Part shown: piece by piece, positions 57,033-64,000 of the stretch | Layout: each line of letters starts with the position of its first letter | Numbering within the stretch: the first letter of the stretch is position 1 | Assembly (NCBI RefSeq): GCF_026262505.1 | Contig: NC_067205.1 | Location: forward strand, 27,482,556 to 27,546,555 | DNA from: Trichomonas vaginalis G3 | Taxonomy: Eukaryota; Parabasalia; Trichomonadida; Trichomonadidae | Direction of reading: 5' to 3' | DNA length: 64,000 nt | Notes under the pieces: model-generated | The model's database searches: none | The model's input: only the letters and a program-made list of their open reading frames with translations | Told to the model about the DNA's origin: nothing | Position numbers and translations under genes: made by a program

Positions 57033-60000
57033 ATGAGTGTTGTTCCATATGCATATGAATGTTATAAGTCTAGCGTACTTCAATATAAAGAATATACTCT
57101 CAGAATTACTGATAATGCTTTAGTCATACATAAAGAAGGTGCTGATGAAGACATTACCATCGGTCCTGGTATATTACCTATCGAGCAACCAGATGGTACA
57201 ATTGTTGAAACAGACTTAAATCAATACCTTCAAGCGTTACAGAATCGTGTGACAAAAGTAGAGAATAATTACTTAGATGCTCCATTCTTCACAACTGATA
57301 GAGATTATATGTTTTCATGTATGGCGAGTAATGGTTTGCAAGAAACTCGTGAGGTAAATATTAATGAAGCATTAGAGACTATAATATATCATGTTAAACG
57401 GTTATTATCGATTGACCATGGAGTTCATTTTGACCCAAGGTCTACACTGTTCAATATACCAATGATTGAAAACAGTCAATTAACATTTAAAGAAGATACA
57501 TTGTATAATGCTTTAAACGCAGCATTTGCTTATATATTAGGTCATGAACAAGTACAAAATAGTGGTATTGCAATATACTTAGATAAAGTTATGTTAAAGA
57601 AACCATTGACATTCACAGAAGATGGTCCAAAAGCAACTGGTATTGTTGGTGATGGAACATTATTGACGAAAGAATACTTAGCAAGTCATGTCGGAGAATT
57701 TTTCTCCACTAATGATAGCATCAGTACAACACCAGAAGTTATTTTATTGAAGAAACCAATCACATTTGATGTTAAAGGAAAGACAAAAGCAACTGGTATA
57801 GCTGGCGATGGAGTTCTTCTGACTAAGGAATACTTGAAGAAAAATATCAATGACTTCGTTGAAATTGTCAAAGATAAAGAATCTGGTCTTAAGTTCAACC
57901 CTTTATCATTCATCTTTGCCATAGCAAACGCCGGTGCTACTGCAGCCTCATGGATATCACTCCAGAGTCAAATAAATGCTCTTTGGGCTTTTGTTGAAAG
58001 TCAAGAAGGTATAGATACTGTTCTTGACACTCTGGGTAATCTTGGTCCAAATCATAAAGGAGGTTTTGTGGATGGAATAAAAAATTTAGTTGAAAAGACT
58101 AAAACAAGTTTCCAGAAGATAACTCATATAGAAAGATTCAGAAATGAAGGTTATATGGAACTTGAGAGTTTTGATGTGACTGGACCTTTGGAACCAATTC
58201 CAATGCCACGTGATGCTAATGATGAAGAAGAGAAAGATCCTGGACCAAAAACAATCATTTCTACGTTAAGTACTTTGTACCCTGATTTTGTGACCTTAGT
58301 GAAAGTTGCTAATACATCAAGAAAGAACAATAATATTAATATGTCTGGTACTGATGACCTTACTGATTATCTTTATCTCATTCTTGCTGAATTAGCGAAG
58401 AAAGTTGAGGAGAACAAAAATAATGGAGGAAGAACTGCACTTAAGATTGCAGACAAAGCTGACAAAAGTTATGTTGACGAAGAGATACGTAAAGTTGCAT
58501 CTAAAGAATATACTTTATCACAGTCTGTCATACTTAAGACAATCAAAGGTCCAGAGAAAGATATGTACCCAGGTGATGGTACAACAGTTAAAGTTAATGA
58601 AAGAGTTTCATTCCCATCTGGTATTGATACAAAAGAAGTATATATTAATGGTGAAAACATCAATACAACATTGTTTCCTTTGAAAAATAATGAGTTCACT
58701 GAACCTTTGACAGTTAAATCAATTCGTTCAAGAGAAGACAAACCTGTTATAATCAATAAAATAGGAGCTGATAATGACCAACCAGTTCAAATCAAGAAAA
58801 TAAGAGCTGATGACATTATCTTGAACTATACTTTAGGTTCAAGTGCTCCACAAGAAGATCCAAGCACTAGCGTAAAAGATACTCTTAACAGTTTAGATAG
58901 TAAATGTACGAACATTGAAGGTCATGCCAGAAACTTCGAAGTATATGAACTACCAGCAATGTTAGATAAGAAAGCTGACAAGAACCATGTTCATTATATA
59001 AGTTCAGATGAACAGATTATAACGGACTACCACGGATATTTAACACAGGGTGAAAAAGTGAATACGAAAAATGTTAATGAAAGAAGATATAAATTCATTC
59101 GTGCTAAAGGTTATGACATACACTGTACTGTACAGTATGACACAGGTATAGCACCACAATCATTTGGTTATAACGCTGAAATTTATGCTTCATACTTCTT
59201 TGTTAACGGTGTATTAGTTGAGCCAAGATTTAGGTTGAGAGTTAAGGCAAAAATAACCGTTGAAGATGCTATTAAAAGTAAAGCTGACAAAGATGAACTT
59301 GACGCAACGAACAAAGTTTTGAAATCTCATAAACACAATATCTCCGACATAAATTCACTTCAAACTTCTTTAGACAACAAAGCAGACAAAACTTATGTTA
59401 ATGAACAGATCTCAAAGATCTCTAATGCATCTGTAAACAATGGAATACCTGAAAGCATTACAGTTAGCTTTGGTAATAATGATATGGGTAAAGTTGCAAT
59501 ATTTATAAATTATAACATTGGTCCATCAGAAAAAGGTCCAAGTTACTATACATTGAGTCATGGTAAATCTATTGAACTTGTGTTCCACAAAAAAGATGGA
59601 ACAAACTTAACTATTCATCCTGGAGATACGTTTGAGTTTTATTTGAACGATGTCACCACAGTAGATTATACTTATAGACCTTCTAACATGTTTGACATGA
59701 TGTATCCAATTGGTTCTATATTTACATCAATGAGCTCAACAAGCCCGCAAACCCTTTATGGAGGTGTTTGGCAACCGATTGTTGATCAGTTTCTTTACTG
59801 TTCTAACTCATCAATGGACTTTGGTGGTTCAAAGACTATCAGAGTTGAAAACCTTCCACCACACTCCCATAGGTTCAGTGCAACAACATCTACTAATGGA
59901 GAGCATTCACATTCAATGACAAAAAGAGGTTATACAAATCTTGCAGCAGGTTCTGATAGACAAGGTATGAATAGATATGATATCACAGATGACCCTAGAG

Positions 60001-60137
60001 ATGTTAGTACAGGTATTTTCTGCGGATCTGCAGGAAACCATACTCACACAGTAGCTGGAATCACAGATGCAACAGGAAAAGGTCAAGACTTCTTACCACC
60101 ATTTATGACTGTATTCGCTTGGTTCAGAGCTGCTTAA
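57033..60137 (+). CDS. Polinton fiber protein with phage-type tail-collar C-terminus (open)
   Basis: 1,034 residues, open. The N-terminus carries helical FDP modules and a coiled part. A second region has LLKKPITFD/LLTKEYL repeats. The stem has KADKNHVHYISSDEQIITDY and KSHKHNISDINSLQTSLDNK, then YVNEQISKI and beta-rich segments. The C-terminal 140 residues are the collar domain: YPIGSIFTSMSSTSP, GGVWQPIVDQFLYC, GGSKTIRVENLPPHSH, a conserved block RGYTNLAAGSDRQGMNRYDI and PPFMTVFAWF. Phage tips of this form bind receptors. A virion spike role here is inference. It overlaps the stop of the small minus-strand gene at 60,134. Confidence 0.75.
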   Translation: MSVVPYAYECYKSSVLQYKEYTLRITDNALVIHKEGADEDITIGPGILPIEQPDGTIVETDLNQYLQALQNRVTKVENNYLDAPFFTTDRDYMFSCMASNGLQETREVNINEALETIIYHVKRLLSIDHGVHFDPRSTLFNIPMIENSQLTFKEDTLYNALNAAFAYILGHEQVQNSGIAIYLDKVMLKKPLTFTEDGPKATGIVGDGTLLTKEYLASHVGEFFSTNDSISTTPEVILLKKPITFDVKGKTKATGIAGDGVLLTKEYLKKNINDFVEIVKDKESGLKFNPLSFIFAIANAGATAASWISLQSQINALWAFVESQEGIDTVLDTLGNLGPNHKGGFVDGIKNLVEKTKTSFQKITHIERFRNEGYMELESFDVTGPLEPIPMPRDANDEEEKDPGPKTIISTLSTLYPDFVTLVKVANTSRKNNNINMSGTDDLTDYLYLILAELAKKVEENKNNGGRTALKIADKADKSYVDEEIRKVASKEYTLSQSVILKTIKGPEKDMYPGDGTTVKVNERVSFPSGIDTKEVYINGENINTTLFPLKNNEFTEPLTVKSIRSREDKPVIINKIGADNDQPVQIKKIRADDIILNYTLGSSAPQEDPSTSVKDTLNSLDSKCTNIEGHARNFEVYELPAMLDKKADKNHVHYISSDEQIITDYHGYLTQGEKVNTKNVNERRYKFIRAKGYDIHCTVQYDTGIAPQSFGYNAEIYASYFFVNGVLVEPRFRLRVKAKITVEDAIKSKADKDELDATNKVLKSHKHNISDINSLQTSLDNKADKTYVNEQISKISNASVNNGIPESITVSFGNNDMGKVAIFINYNIGPSEKGPSYYTLSHGKSIELVFHKKDGTNLTIHPGDTFEFYLNDVTTVDYTYRPSNMFDMMYPIGSIFTSMSSTSPQTLYGGVWQPIVDQFLYCSNSSMDFGGSKTIRVENLPPHSHRFSATTSTNGEHSHSMTKRGYTNLAAGSDRQGMNRYDITDDPRDVSTGIFCGSAGNHTHTVAGITDATGKGQDFLPPFMTVFAWFRAA

Positions 60138-60307
60138 CTCAAGATCACGATCACAAACTGTTTCTCAGTATGAATGAGTAGCTCTATTTTTACATCATTA
60201 CTGAAGTATTTCTTTTCTTCATCAATGACAGAAAGAATGTTTTCATCATCTTTTAAAGATCTTACCAAAGTTAGATCTTCATCAGAAAATCTCAAAGAAA
60301 GACTCAT
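60134..60307 (-). CDS. Small Polinton protein, 57 aa
   Basis: A short open frame on the minus strand reading MSLSLRFSDEDLTLVRSLKD, then a charged helix and LLIHTEKQFVIVILS. Before the ATG at 60307, minus-strand TTTTTATTAGTGCATAA matches the Polinton promoter pattern, which supports a real gene despite its length. Its stop codon overlaps the stop of the fiber gene. No family is recognised. Confidence 0.45.
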   Translation of the reverse strand: MSLSLRFSDEDLTLVRSLKDDENILSVIDEEKKYFSNDVKIELLIHTEKQFVIVILS

Positions 60308-60338
60308 TTATGCACTAATAAAAATATAGCTAATTATT

Positions 60339-60371
60339 TTTTTATCTGAACTTTTTATCGGGTATATAAAG
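60339..60371 (+). promoter_or_regulatory. Polinton T-rich promoter-like element (doubled)
   Basis: TTTTTTTATCTGAACTTTTTATCGGGTATATAAAG precedes the ATG at 60372, with the T-run/ATC core occurring twice. Confidence 0.55.
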
Positions 60372-60815
60372 ATGTCTGAACATCATATAAAGTTCTTTAA
60401 GATCCAACAGTTTGTAGATGAAGTGAAGAAGCAAAATAAAACAGCAAAGAGACTACTTATATGCTTACCACAAACATTATGTCAAGGAAAGTATGGTTAT
60501 AGTGCAAGTCCGATCATGATCTTTGTCGATAAGCAGAAATACACAAATGAAGGTTTAGCTAATTTACTCAAGTTTGAAAAGATAGCTATAAACATTCCTG
60601 ACCATTTCTCAGCGAGAATAAACCTTGACAAGACTAAAAGTTATTGTTTATATGTAGATCTCACGAAATCAACAAAGAGTAAAGACAAAGAATATAACCC
60701 AGTTGAACTTAAGACAATGGGTAAGAACTTACTCAAAGCTGCTATCAAACCTGTCGAAGAGATCGACATTGAGGATGAAGCAGAAGAAATAGATGTAGAT
60801 CCTGAAGTGTTATAA
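60372..60815 (+). CDS. Conserved Polinton protein with acidic C-tail (147 aa)
   Basis: Homologue of 10,254-10,727. Shared parts are the N-terminal helix after a FFKIQQF start, IMIFVDKQKYTNEGLANLL, YVDLTKSTKSKDKEYNP and an acidic tail EEIDVDPEVL. The tail suggests a protein-protein or DNA-mimic interaction (speculative). Intact and preceded by a doubled promoter element. The element has this gene in different positions in the two copies. Confidence 0.6.
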   Translation: MSEHHIKFFKIQQFVDEVKKQNKTAKRLLICLPQTLCQGKYGYSASPIMIFVDKQKYTNEGLANLLKFEKIAINIPDHFSARINLDKTKSYCLYVDLTKSTKSKDKEYNPVELKTMGKNLLKAAIKPVEEIDIEDEAEEIDVDPEVL

Positions 60816-60960
60816 ACGATAAAGTTTATTTTTGGAGGAAGATGGTGTCAGACCATTTGATCTGGCATGCTTGTTCTAGGTAATTGCAGAAACCTGGAAA
60901 GATTGTTATTGGTCTGAGTTTCATACCTGGTCTCTCATCTCTCCATTGAAGCAAGTAAAT

Positions 60961-61128
60961 TTACATGAAGAGTTCGTCTGGATTCTCAGGCTTTGGTACA
61001 CACTGATCGAAGATCTGTATGACCTCTTCATGACCGTACTCCCTCTGGTCAGACATGAGTGTTCTGAAGAACTTTTGCATCTTCGGACCAGGTTTAGCAT
61101 CTATGCAACGAGTGGGTCTCATTGACAT
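60961..61128 (-). CDS. Small Polinton protein, 55 aa
   Basis: Open from the ATG at 61128 (MSMRPTRCIDAKPGPKMQKF, FFRTLMSDQREYGHEEVIQI). The spacer to the divergent gene at 61152 holds TTTTTGTCACTTTTATTTGG. No family is recognised. A further coding-like stretch lies downstream to about 60,830. Short length gives low certainty. Confidence 0.35.
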   Translation of the reverse strand: MSMRPTRCIDAKPGPKMQKFFRTLMSDQREYGHEEVIQIFDQCVPKPENPDELFM

Positions 61129-61151
61129 TTTTGTCACTTTTATTTGGTCGA

Positions 61152-61358
61152 ATGGAAGGATTCGAGTTCATGCCACTTGACAGCAAAGAAGGTGCAGAAG
61201 AGGTTGTTGTTGCTGCATTCTATGCGAGCTCACACGTTGACGCATTCCGAACTTACCAGGATGACCTCGAAAAAGAAGGTCGAAAGCTTGGAAAGATCCA
61301 AATGTTGCTTGAGTTCTTCCGTGGAAACCTTGCACAGAAGTATGAGAAGAAAGAATAA
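61152..61358 (+). CDS. Small Polinton protein, 68 aa
   Basis: Starts MEGFEFMPLDSKEG behind TTTTATTTGGTCGA, a weak match to the Polinton promoter. It contains VVAAFYASSHVDAFRTYQDD and a charged helix (LEKEGRKLGKIQMLLEFFRG) ending LAQKYEKKE. No family is recognised. It is divergent from the 55-aa gene with 23 bp between starts. Confidence 0.45.
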   Translation: MEGFEFMPLDSKEGAEEVVVAAFYASSHVDAFRTYQDDLEKEGRKLGKIQMLLEFFRGNLAQKYEKKE

Positions 61359-61415
61359 ACAACTAATTATTACTGAGCTTAGCTCATAAATGTAAGTTTT
61401 TACTCTGATCAGATC

Positions 61416-61923
61416 TTAGATCTCGTCGGGACAAGCGGAAAGGATAAAGTCCATGAGCTGGACTTTTGTCTTAGTGAGCGGTACTGCGGTCATGAGTAGT
61501 TCGCGCTTGTTTGAGCCACTTGGAACGCGACCCTTCCAATTCCTCATAGATCTCAAGGCAGAGATCGTGAAGAACTCAAGGACAAAGAGTCTTTGAGACT
61601 TGGTAAGGAATCCCTCATCATCTCTTTCATCCTGGAGGGTCTTTGTGGATGCAGTGGACTTGATCTCGTTCTTCCTCGATCGGATCATTCTCATAATCTT
61701 CATCACCCTTCTTCCTAAACGTCATCTGCTCTCTCTTGTAGTCGTTCCTGAGAGCATTGAGTCCAGCTTCAAGATCTTGTGAGTTCTTTGCAGGTTTATT
61801 GAAAGTTTTCTTTTCCTGCATTTGCTGTATAAGCTGGGTTTGCTGTTGCATCATCTGCATCATCATTGCCATCATATCTAGTGTTGGTGATGCTGGAGCT
61901 GGTGTTGTACCATCTTGGGACAT
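61416..61923 (-). pseudogene. Polinton accessory gene, helical with Met/Gln-rich region (fossil, broken)
   Basis: The N-terminal part starts MSQDGTTPAPASPTLDMMAM, followed by a Met/Gln-rich stretch and a charged helix (LEAGLNALRNDYKREQMTFR). The C-terminal part holds TKSQRLFVLEFFTISALRSM and LTKTKVQLMDFILSACPDEI. No family is recognised. The gene is broken in this copy. The ATG at 61923 lies next to the 15-bp repeat tract that separates it from the divergent gene at 62,308. Confidence 0.45.
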
Positions 61924-61940
61924 TCGGTCGTCGGTTATGT

Positions 61941-62305
61941 CTTTACAAAAGACTGCTTTACAAAAGACAGCTTTACAAAAGACAGCTTTACAAAAGACAG
62001 CTTTACAAAAGACAGCTTTACAAAAGACTGCTTTACAAAAGACAGCTTTACAAAAGACGTCTTGACAAAAGACAGCTTTACAAAAGACTGCTTTACAAAA
62101 GCATTTTCTCACAAAATTGAATACTTTTGCTTTACAAAAGACGTCTTGACAAAAGATTGCTTTACAAAAGTCTGCTTTACAAAAGACGTCTTGACAAAAG
62201 ATTGCTTTACAAAAGTCTGCTTTACAAAAGATTGCTTTACAAAAGATTGCTTTACAAAAGTCTGCTTTACAAAAGACAGCTTTACAAAAGATTGCTTTAC
62301 AAAAG
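61941..62305. repeat. 15-bp tandem repeat between divergent genes
   Basis: About 22 copies of CTTTACAAAAGACAG or variants (CTTTACAAAAGATTG, CTTGACAAAAGAC), interrupted once near 62,101-62,130. The period is a multiple of three and the unit has no stop in any frame on the plus strand or in the main minus frames, so both strands read as long open frames (KDSFT-type and FCKA-type repeats). The unit resembles the terminal word AAAAGTGACACTTTAC of the hairpin arrays. It lies between starts at 61923(-) and 62308(+). Confidence 0.85.
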
Positions 62306-62307
62306 CC

Positions 62308-62706
62308 ATGACTGATCTTCATCCAATTTGTTTAATCGAACTTAATGAAGTAATTTCTGCATATCTCCTGCATGTATTTGGAAACGAGAGGATAAGACAA
62401 CTCACCAAGGTTTCCAGACGCCAGATCCAAAGACTTGAATCAACTGCAGGAGTAATCCTAAGCTTTGAAGAAGGATTAACCAATAAGAAAGATGTCATTG
62501 ACTCCAAGCGTGAAAGCCTTGCTGCTTTCTTACGCAAACACCCATGGGTCGATGTTGATCTCCAAACTCCTTACCAAGGACTCGTTGAAACCTTCACGAC
62601 CTACAGACAGCTCCTTGACAGACCTGAGCAGAACCTTCTGGTCGAACGTGATGGCACATTAAGCCCTACAGACGAGTCAATCCAGAGAGAAGAAGCTCAA
62701 GAGTAA
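62308..62706 (+). CDS. Polinton hypothetical helical protein, 132 aa
   Basis: Start at 62308 directly after the repeat tract (MTDLHPICLIELNEVISAYL). The frame is open upstream through the repeat, but this ATG is where non-repetitive sequence begins. The protein is mostly helical (FLRKHPWVDVDLQTPYQGLV, ETFTTYRQLLDRPEQNLL) with an acidic tail. No family is recognised. Its promoter would have to lie in the 15-bp repeats. Confidence 0.5.
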   Translation: MTDLHPICLIELNEVISAYLLHVFGNERIRQLTKVSRRQIQRLESTAGVILSFEEGLTNKKDVIDSKRESLAAFLRKHPWVDVDLQTPYQGLVETFTTYRQLLDRPEQNLLVERDGTLSPTDESIQREEAQE

Positions 62707-62742
62707 AAATCTGACATTTATACTTTACATGACATTTTTTTC

Positions 62743-63318
62743 ATGAGTGTTCACGTTAAGATCAATGATGAAAACATGACTTCATGGGAAGATATCATTG
62801 ATGACATAGAGAATGACCTTGATGAAAACATGATGGGAGCTCAAACGTCAGTTAAGGTCAAACTTGGTGAAGTTCAAGAAAAGATCTCCGAGATCAATGC
62901 AAAAATATCTGCTCTTACAGAGGTTGACGTTTATTACAGAAGCTTGGAGAGAACTTTAAGCAAACTTGAACGTCAGAACCAAAGTCTCATAGTTGTGCTC
63001 CAGAAACTCAGTCTCATGCGTAAAGCATATAATGACTACCTACATGTAAGAGACTTACCTTCTTATTCTACTCCAGATCTCGACTTTTCCGATATAAGTC
63101 CAATCCTTATTGATACAACACTTACGATAGCAGGGATGCTTCCTACATATCCAGAATATGATAACTTACCTCAGCTCTTCGAGTATCTCAAGAAAAAGTT
63201 CATGATCTTATTATGCGAGACCATGAAAAGACGTCAAAATACCAGAACAGAACGAGAACAGAGCTTACTAATAGACTTATTATATAATACTAAAGAAATA
63301 AAGGAGTTTTTATTCTAA
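62743..63318 (+). CDS. Polinton hypothetical coiled-coil protein, 191 aa
   Basis: Start at 62743 (MSVHVKINDENMTSWEDIID). A coiled coil spans about residues 35-100 (KLGEVQEKISEINAKISAL, SLERTLSKLERQNQSLIVVL). The C-terminal half is helical (LPQLFEYLKKKFMILLCETM). No domain is recognised. Before the ATG a TGACATTTATACTTTACATG word resembles hairpin-array ends. The end overlaps the convergent gene by 9 bp. Confidence 0.5.
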   Translation: MSVHVKINDENMTSWEDIIDDIENDLDENMMGAQTSVKVKLGEVQEKISEINAKISALTEVDVYYRSLERTLSKLERQNQSLIVVLQKLSLMRKAYNDYLHVRDLPSYSTPDLDFSDISPILIDTTLTIAGMLPTYPEYDNLPQLFEYLKKKFMILLCETMKRRQNTRTEREQSLLIDLLYNTKEIKEFLF

Positions 63319-63597
63319 CTTTGGTATTTTTGGGAAGAACTGATCTGGATCATATTTGTCAACCACAGGTTTTGGTATCAAAAGTCTCTCTGGTTCTTGG
63401 ACGGCTGGTACTGGAAATGGTTCCTTTGGTTTCCTAGCTTTTGGGAGATCTAAAAATTTTCTTGGTCTCTTTCTTTTGTGTAAGTGTTGTCCATTTTTAT
63501 CGACAACGAATGTGAGCTTTCCGTCGTCAAAGATGAATGTCGTCGCTTCTTCAGTTCCCTCATCAACTATTATCTTCTTGATCTTTCTCTTCTCCAT
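63310..63597 (-). CDS. Small basic Polinton protein, 95 aa
   Basis: From the ATG at 63597 (MEKRKIKKIIVDEGTEEATT). An alternative start at 63615 adds six residues. It contains a strand pair (TFIFDDGKLTFVVDKNGQH), then a basic, Pro-rich region (LHKRKRPRKFLDLPKARKPK) and a hydrophobic end. It overlaps the upstream methyltransferase gene by 35 bp in another frame. No family recognised. A processed or DNA-binding virion protein is possible. Confidence 0.45.
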   Translation of the reverse strand: MEKRKIKKIIVDEGTEEATTFIFDDGKLTFVVDKNGQHLHKRKRPRKFLDLPKARKPKEPFPVPAVQEPERLLIPKPVVDKYDPDQFFPKIPKLE

Positions 63598-64000
63598 TAA
63601 CAGAAAAAGTGACATATATTACTTCATTATTTTTCTGAGTGTTAGGATTAATTAAACCTCTATCTATAACATGCTTTCTCATAGGAAATTTCTCTCCATA
63701 TCTTTTTGTCAATATCTCTATAAGTTCTTCTGTATAAGATTTATCACTACTGAAGTAAATAGATGGATAATTAAGGACATCAAAGGTTTCTACAGTATCT
63801 TTAAGAGTCCATTCATCTCCATACTGTATAGAATAAGTATGGAAGTATGGAGGATCACATATAAAGAAAACATTGGGAAGATCTTTATACTCATTGAAGA
63901 GTATTCTCCAATCTTTATGAACAATAGTTAAACCTTCAAGATAGTCATCTATGTTTTCACCAAATAAGTTAGTATATCTGAGGTATAACACTTTCTTCAT
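63563..64000 (-). CDS. N6-adenine DNA methyltransferase (Dam/D12-like), C-terminal part, runs off right edge
   Basis: 145 residues visible. The catalytic motif FFICDPPYFHTY (DPPY, motif IV) is followed by KDTVETFDVLNYPSIYFSSD and YTEELIEILTKRYGEKFPMR, as in D12 class N6-adenine methyltransferases, where DPPY holds the flipped adenine. A methionine coincides with the window edge, so the start and the AdoMet-binding motif I cannot be judged. Adenine methylation has been reported in Trichomonas vaginalis, so a Polinton-borne adenine methyltransferase is plausible. Whether this one acts on element or host DNA is unknown. Confidence 0.7.
   Translation of the reverse strand: MKKVLYLRYTNLFGENIDDYLEGLTIVHKDWRILFNEYKDLPNVFFICDPPYFHTYSIQYGDEWTLKDTVETFDVLNYPSIYFSSDKSYTEELIEILTKRYGEKFPMRKHVIDRGLINPNTQKNNEVIYVTFSVNGEEKDQEDNS

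Larger units (their letters stand above)
49165..64000. mobile_element. Polinton/Maverick element, copy 2 (left part, runs off right edge)
   Basis: Seen: homologues of the copy 1 major capsid, small basic, YV-module, polymerase N-terminal, polymerase, minor capsid, fiber and acidic-tail genes, arranged differently and mostly in opposite orientation, plus accessory genes on the right. The left boundary is set near a palindromic tip at 49,170-49,209. Most genes are open over full length (fiber 1,034, polymerase part about 850 and major capsid 563 codons), so the copy looks young. It has one inserted element (54,290-54,993) and one further broken gene in the visible part. ATPase and integrase would lie beyond the edge. 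Confidence 0.9.

Noticed and set aside
61757-62315. Long frames through the 15-bp repeat as genes by themselves
   Set aside because: Openness is explained by the period of 15 and absence of stops in the unit. Only the non-repetitive parts look coding.
1-64000. tRNA or rRNA genes
   Set aside because: No cloverleaf with A/B box sequence or rRNA-like GC-rich conserved stretch was noticed by eye. A dedicated RNA search would be needed to exclude small RNA genes.

Overview
The window reads as a protist nuclear genome, almost certainly Trichomonas vaginalis or a close relative. It is AT-rich with long intronless genes. It carries a BspA-like leucine-rich protein, DUF3447/ankyrin proteins, a Pmp-like surface protein and coiled-coil proteins. 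Several host genes have an initiator-like TCA(C/T) element just upstream of the ATG, and two large Polinton/Maverick elements flank the host genes. I recognised this from family knowledge and ran no search.

Region 1 (1 to about 19.65 kb) is the right part of Polinton copy 1. It has a packaging ATPase, a candidate minor capsid (penton) gene, a fiber gene with a phage-type tail-collar end, an integrase, two KilA-N genes (one with a T5orf172/GIY-YIG-like tail), a protein-primed DNA polymerase B with an OTU-like N-terminal region, a major capsid gene and small structural genes. It is broken in several genes (roughly eight breaks) and runs off the left edge.

Region 2 (about 19.65 to 49.16 kb) is host sequence. 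Identifiable genes are an E6AP/UBE3A-like HECT ligase, a VPS35-like retromer subunit, an Spt20-like SAGA subunit, an ankyrin/DUF3447 protein, a Rab-like GTPase with a frame change, large coiled-coil proteins (one possibly axonemal) and a multi-pass membrane protein. Remnants are a TLDc fragment, an RFC clamp-loader fragment, ankyrin fragments, a BspA-like fragment, a Pmp-like fragment and a signal-peptide/TM surface protein with an in-frame stop.

Region 3 (about 49.16 kb to the right edge) is Polinton copy 2, which looks young. Its major capsid, fiber, minor capsid and most small genes are open. Its polymerase gene is interrupted by a 704-bp inserted element. The right part carries accessory genes, including an N6-adenine methyltransferase that runs off the edge.

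The most unusual signal is a family of hairpin arrays: long runs of back-to-back perfect palindromes of about 50-70 bp. They occur in host DNA (43.58-45.59 kb, inside a 22-bp inverted repeat), inside the Polinton 2 polymerase gene (54,290-54,993, with terminal inverted repeats and a 6-bp target duplication) and as a short array at 34.59-34.79 kb. Two arrays are built from a four-hairpin unit of about 250 bp. Other notable signals are GC-rich double hairpins lying in frame inside three Polinton genes, a T-rich Polinton promoter motif, divergent gene pairs whose start codons are 16-45 bp apart, and a fiber gene whose modules are in a different order in the two copies.
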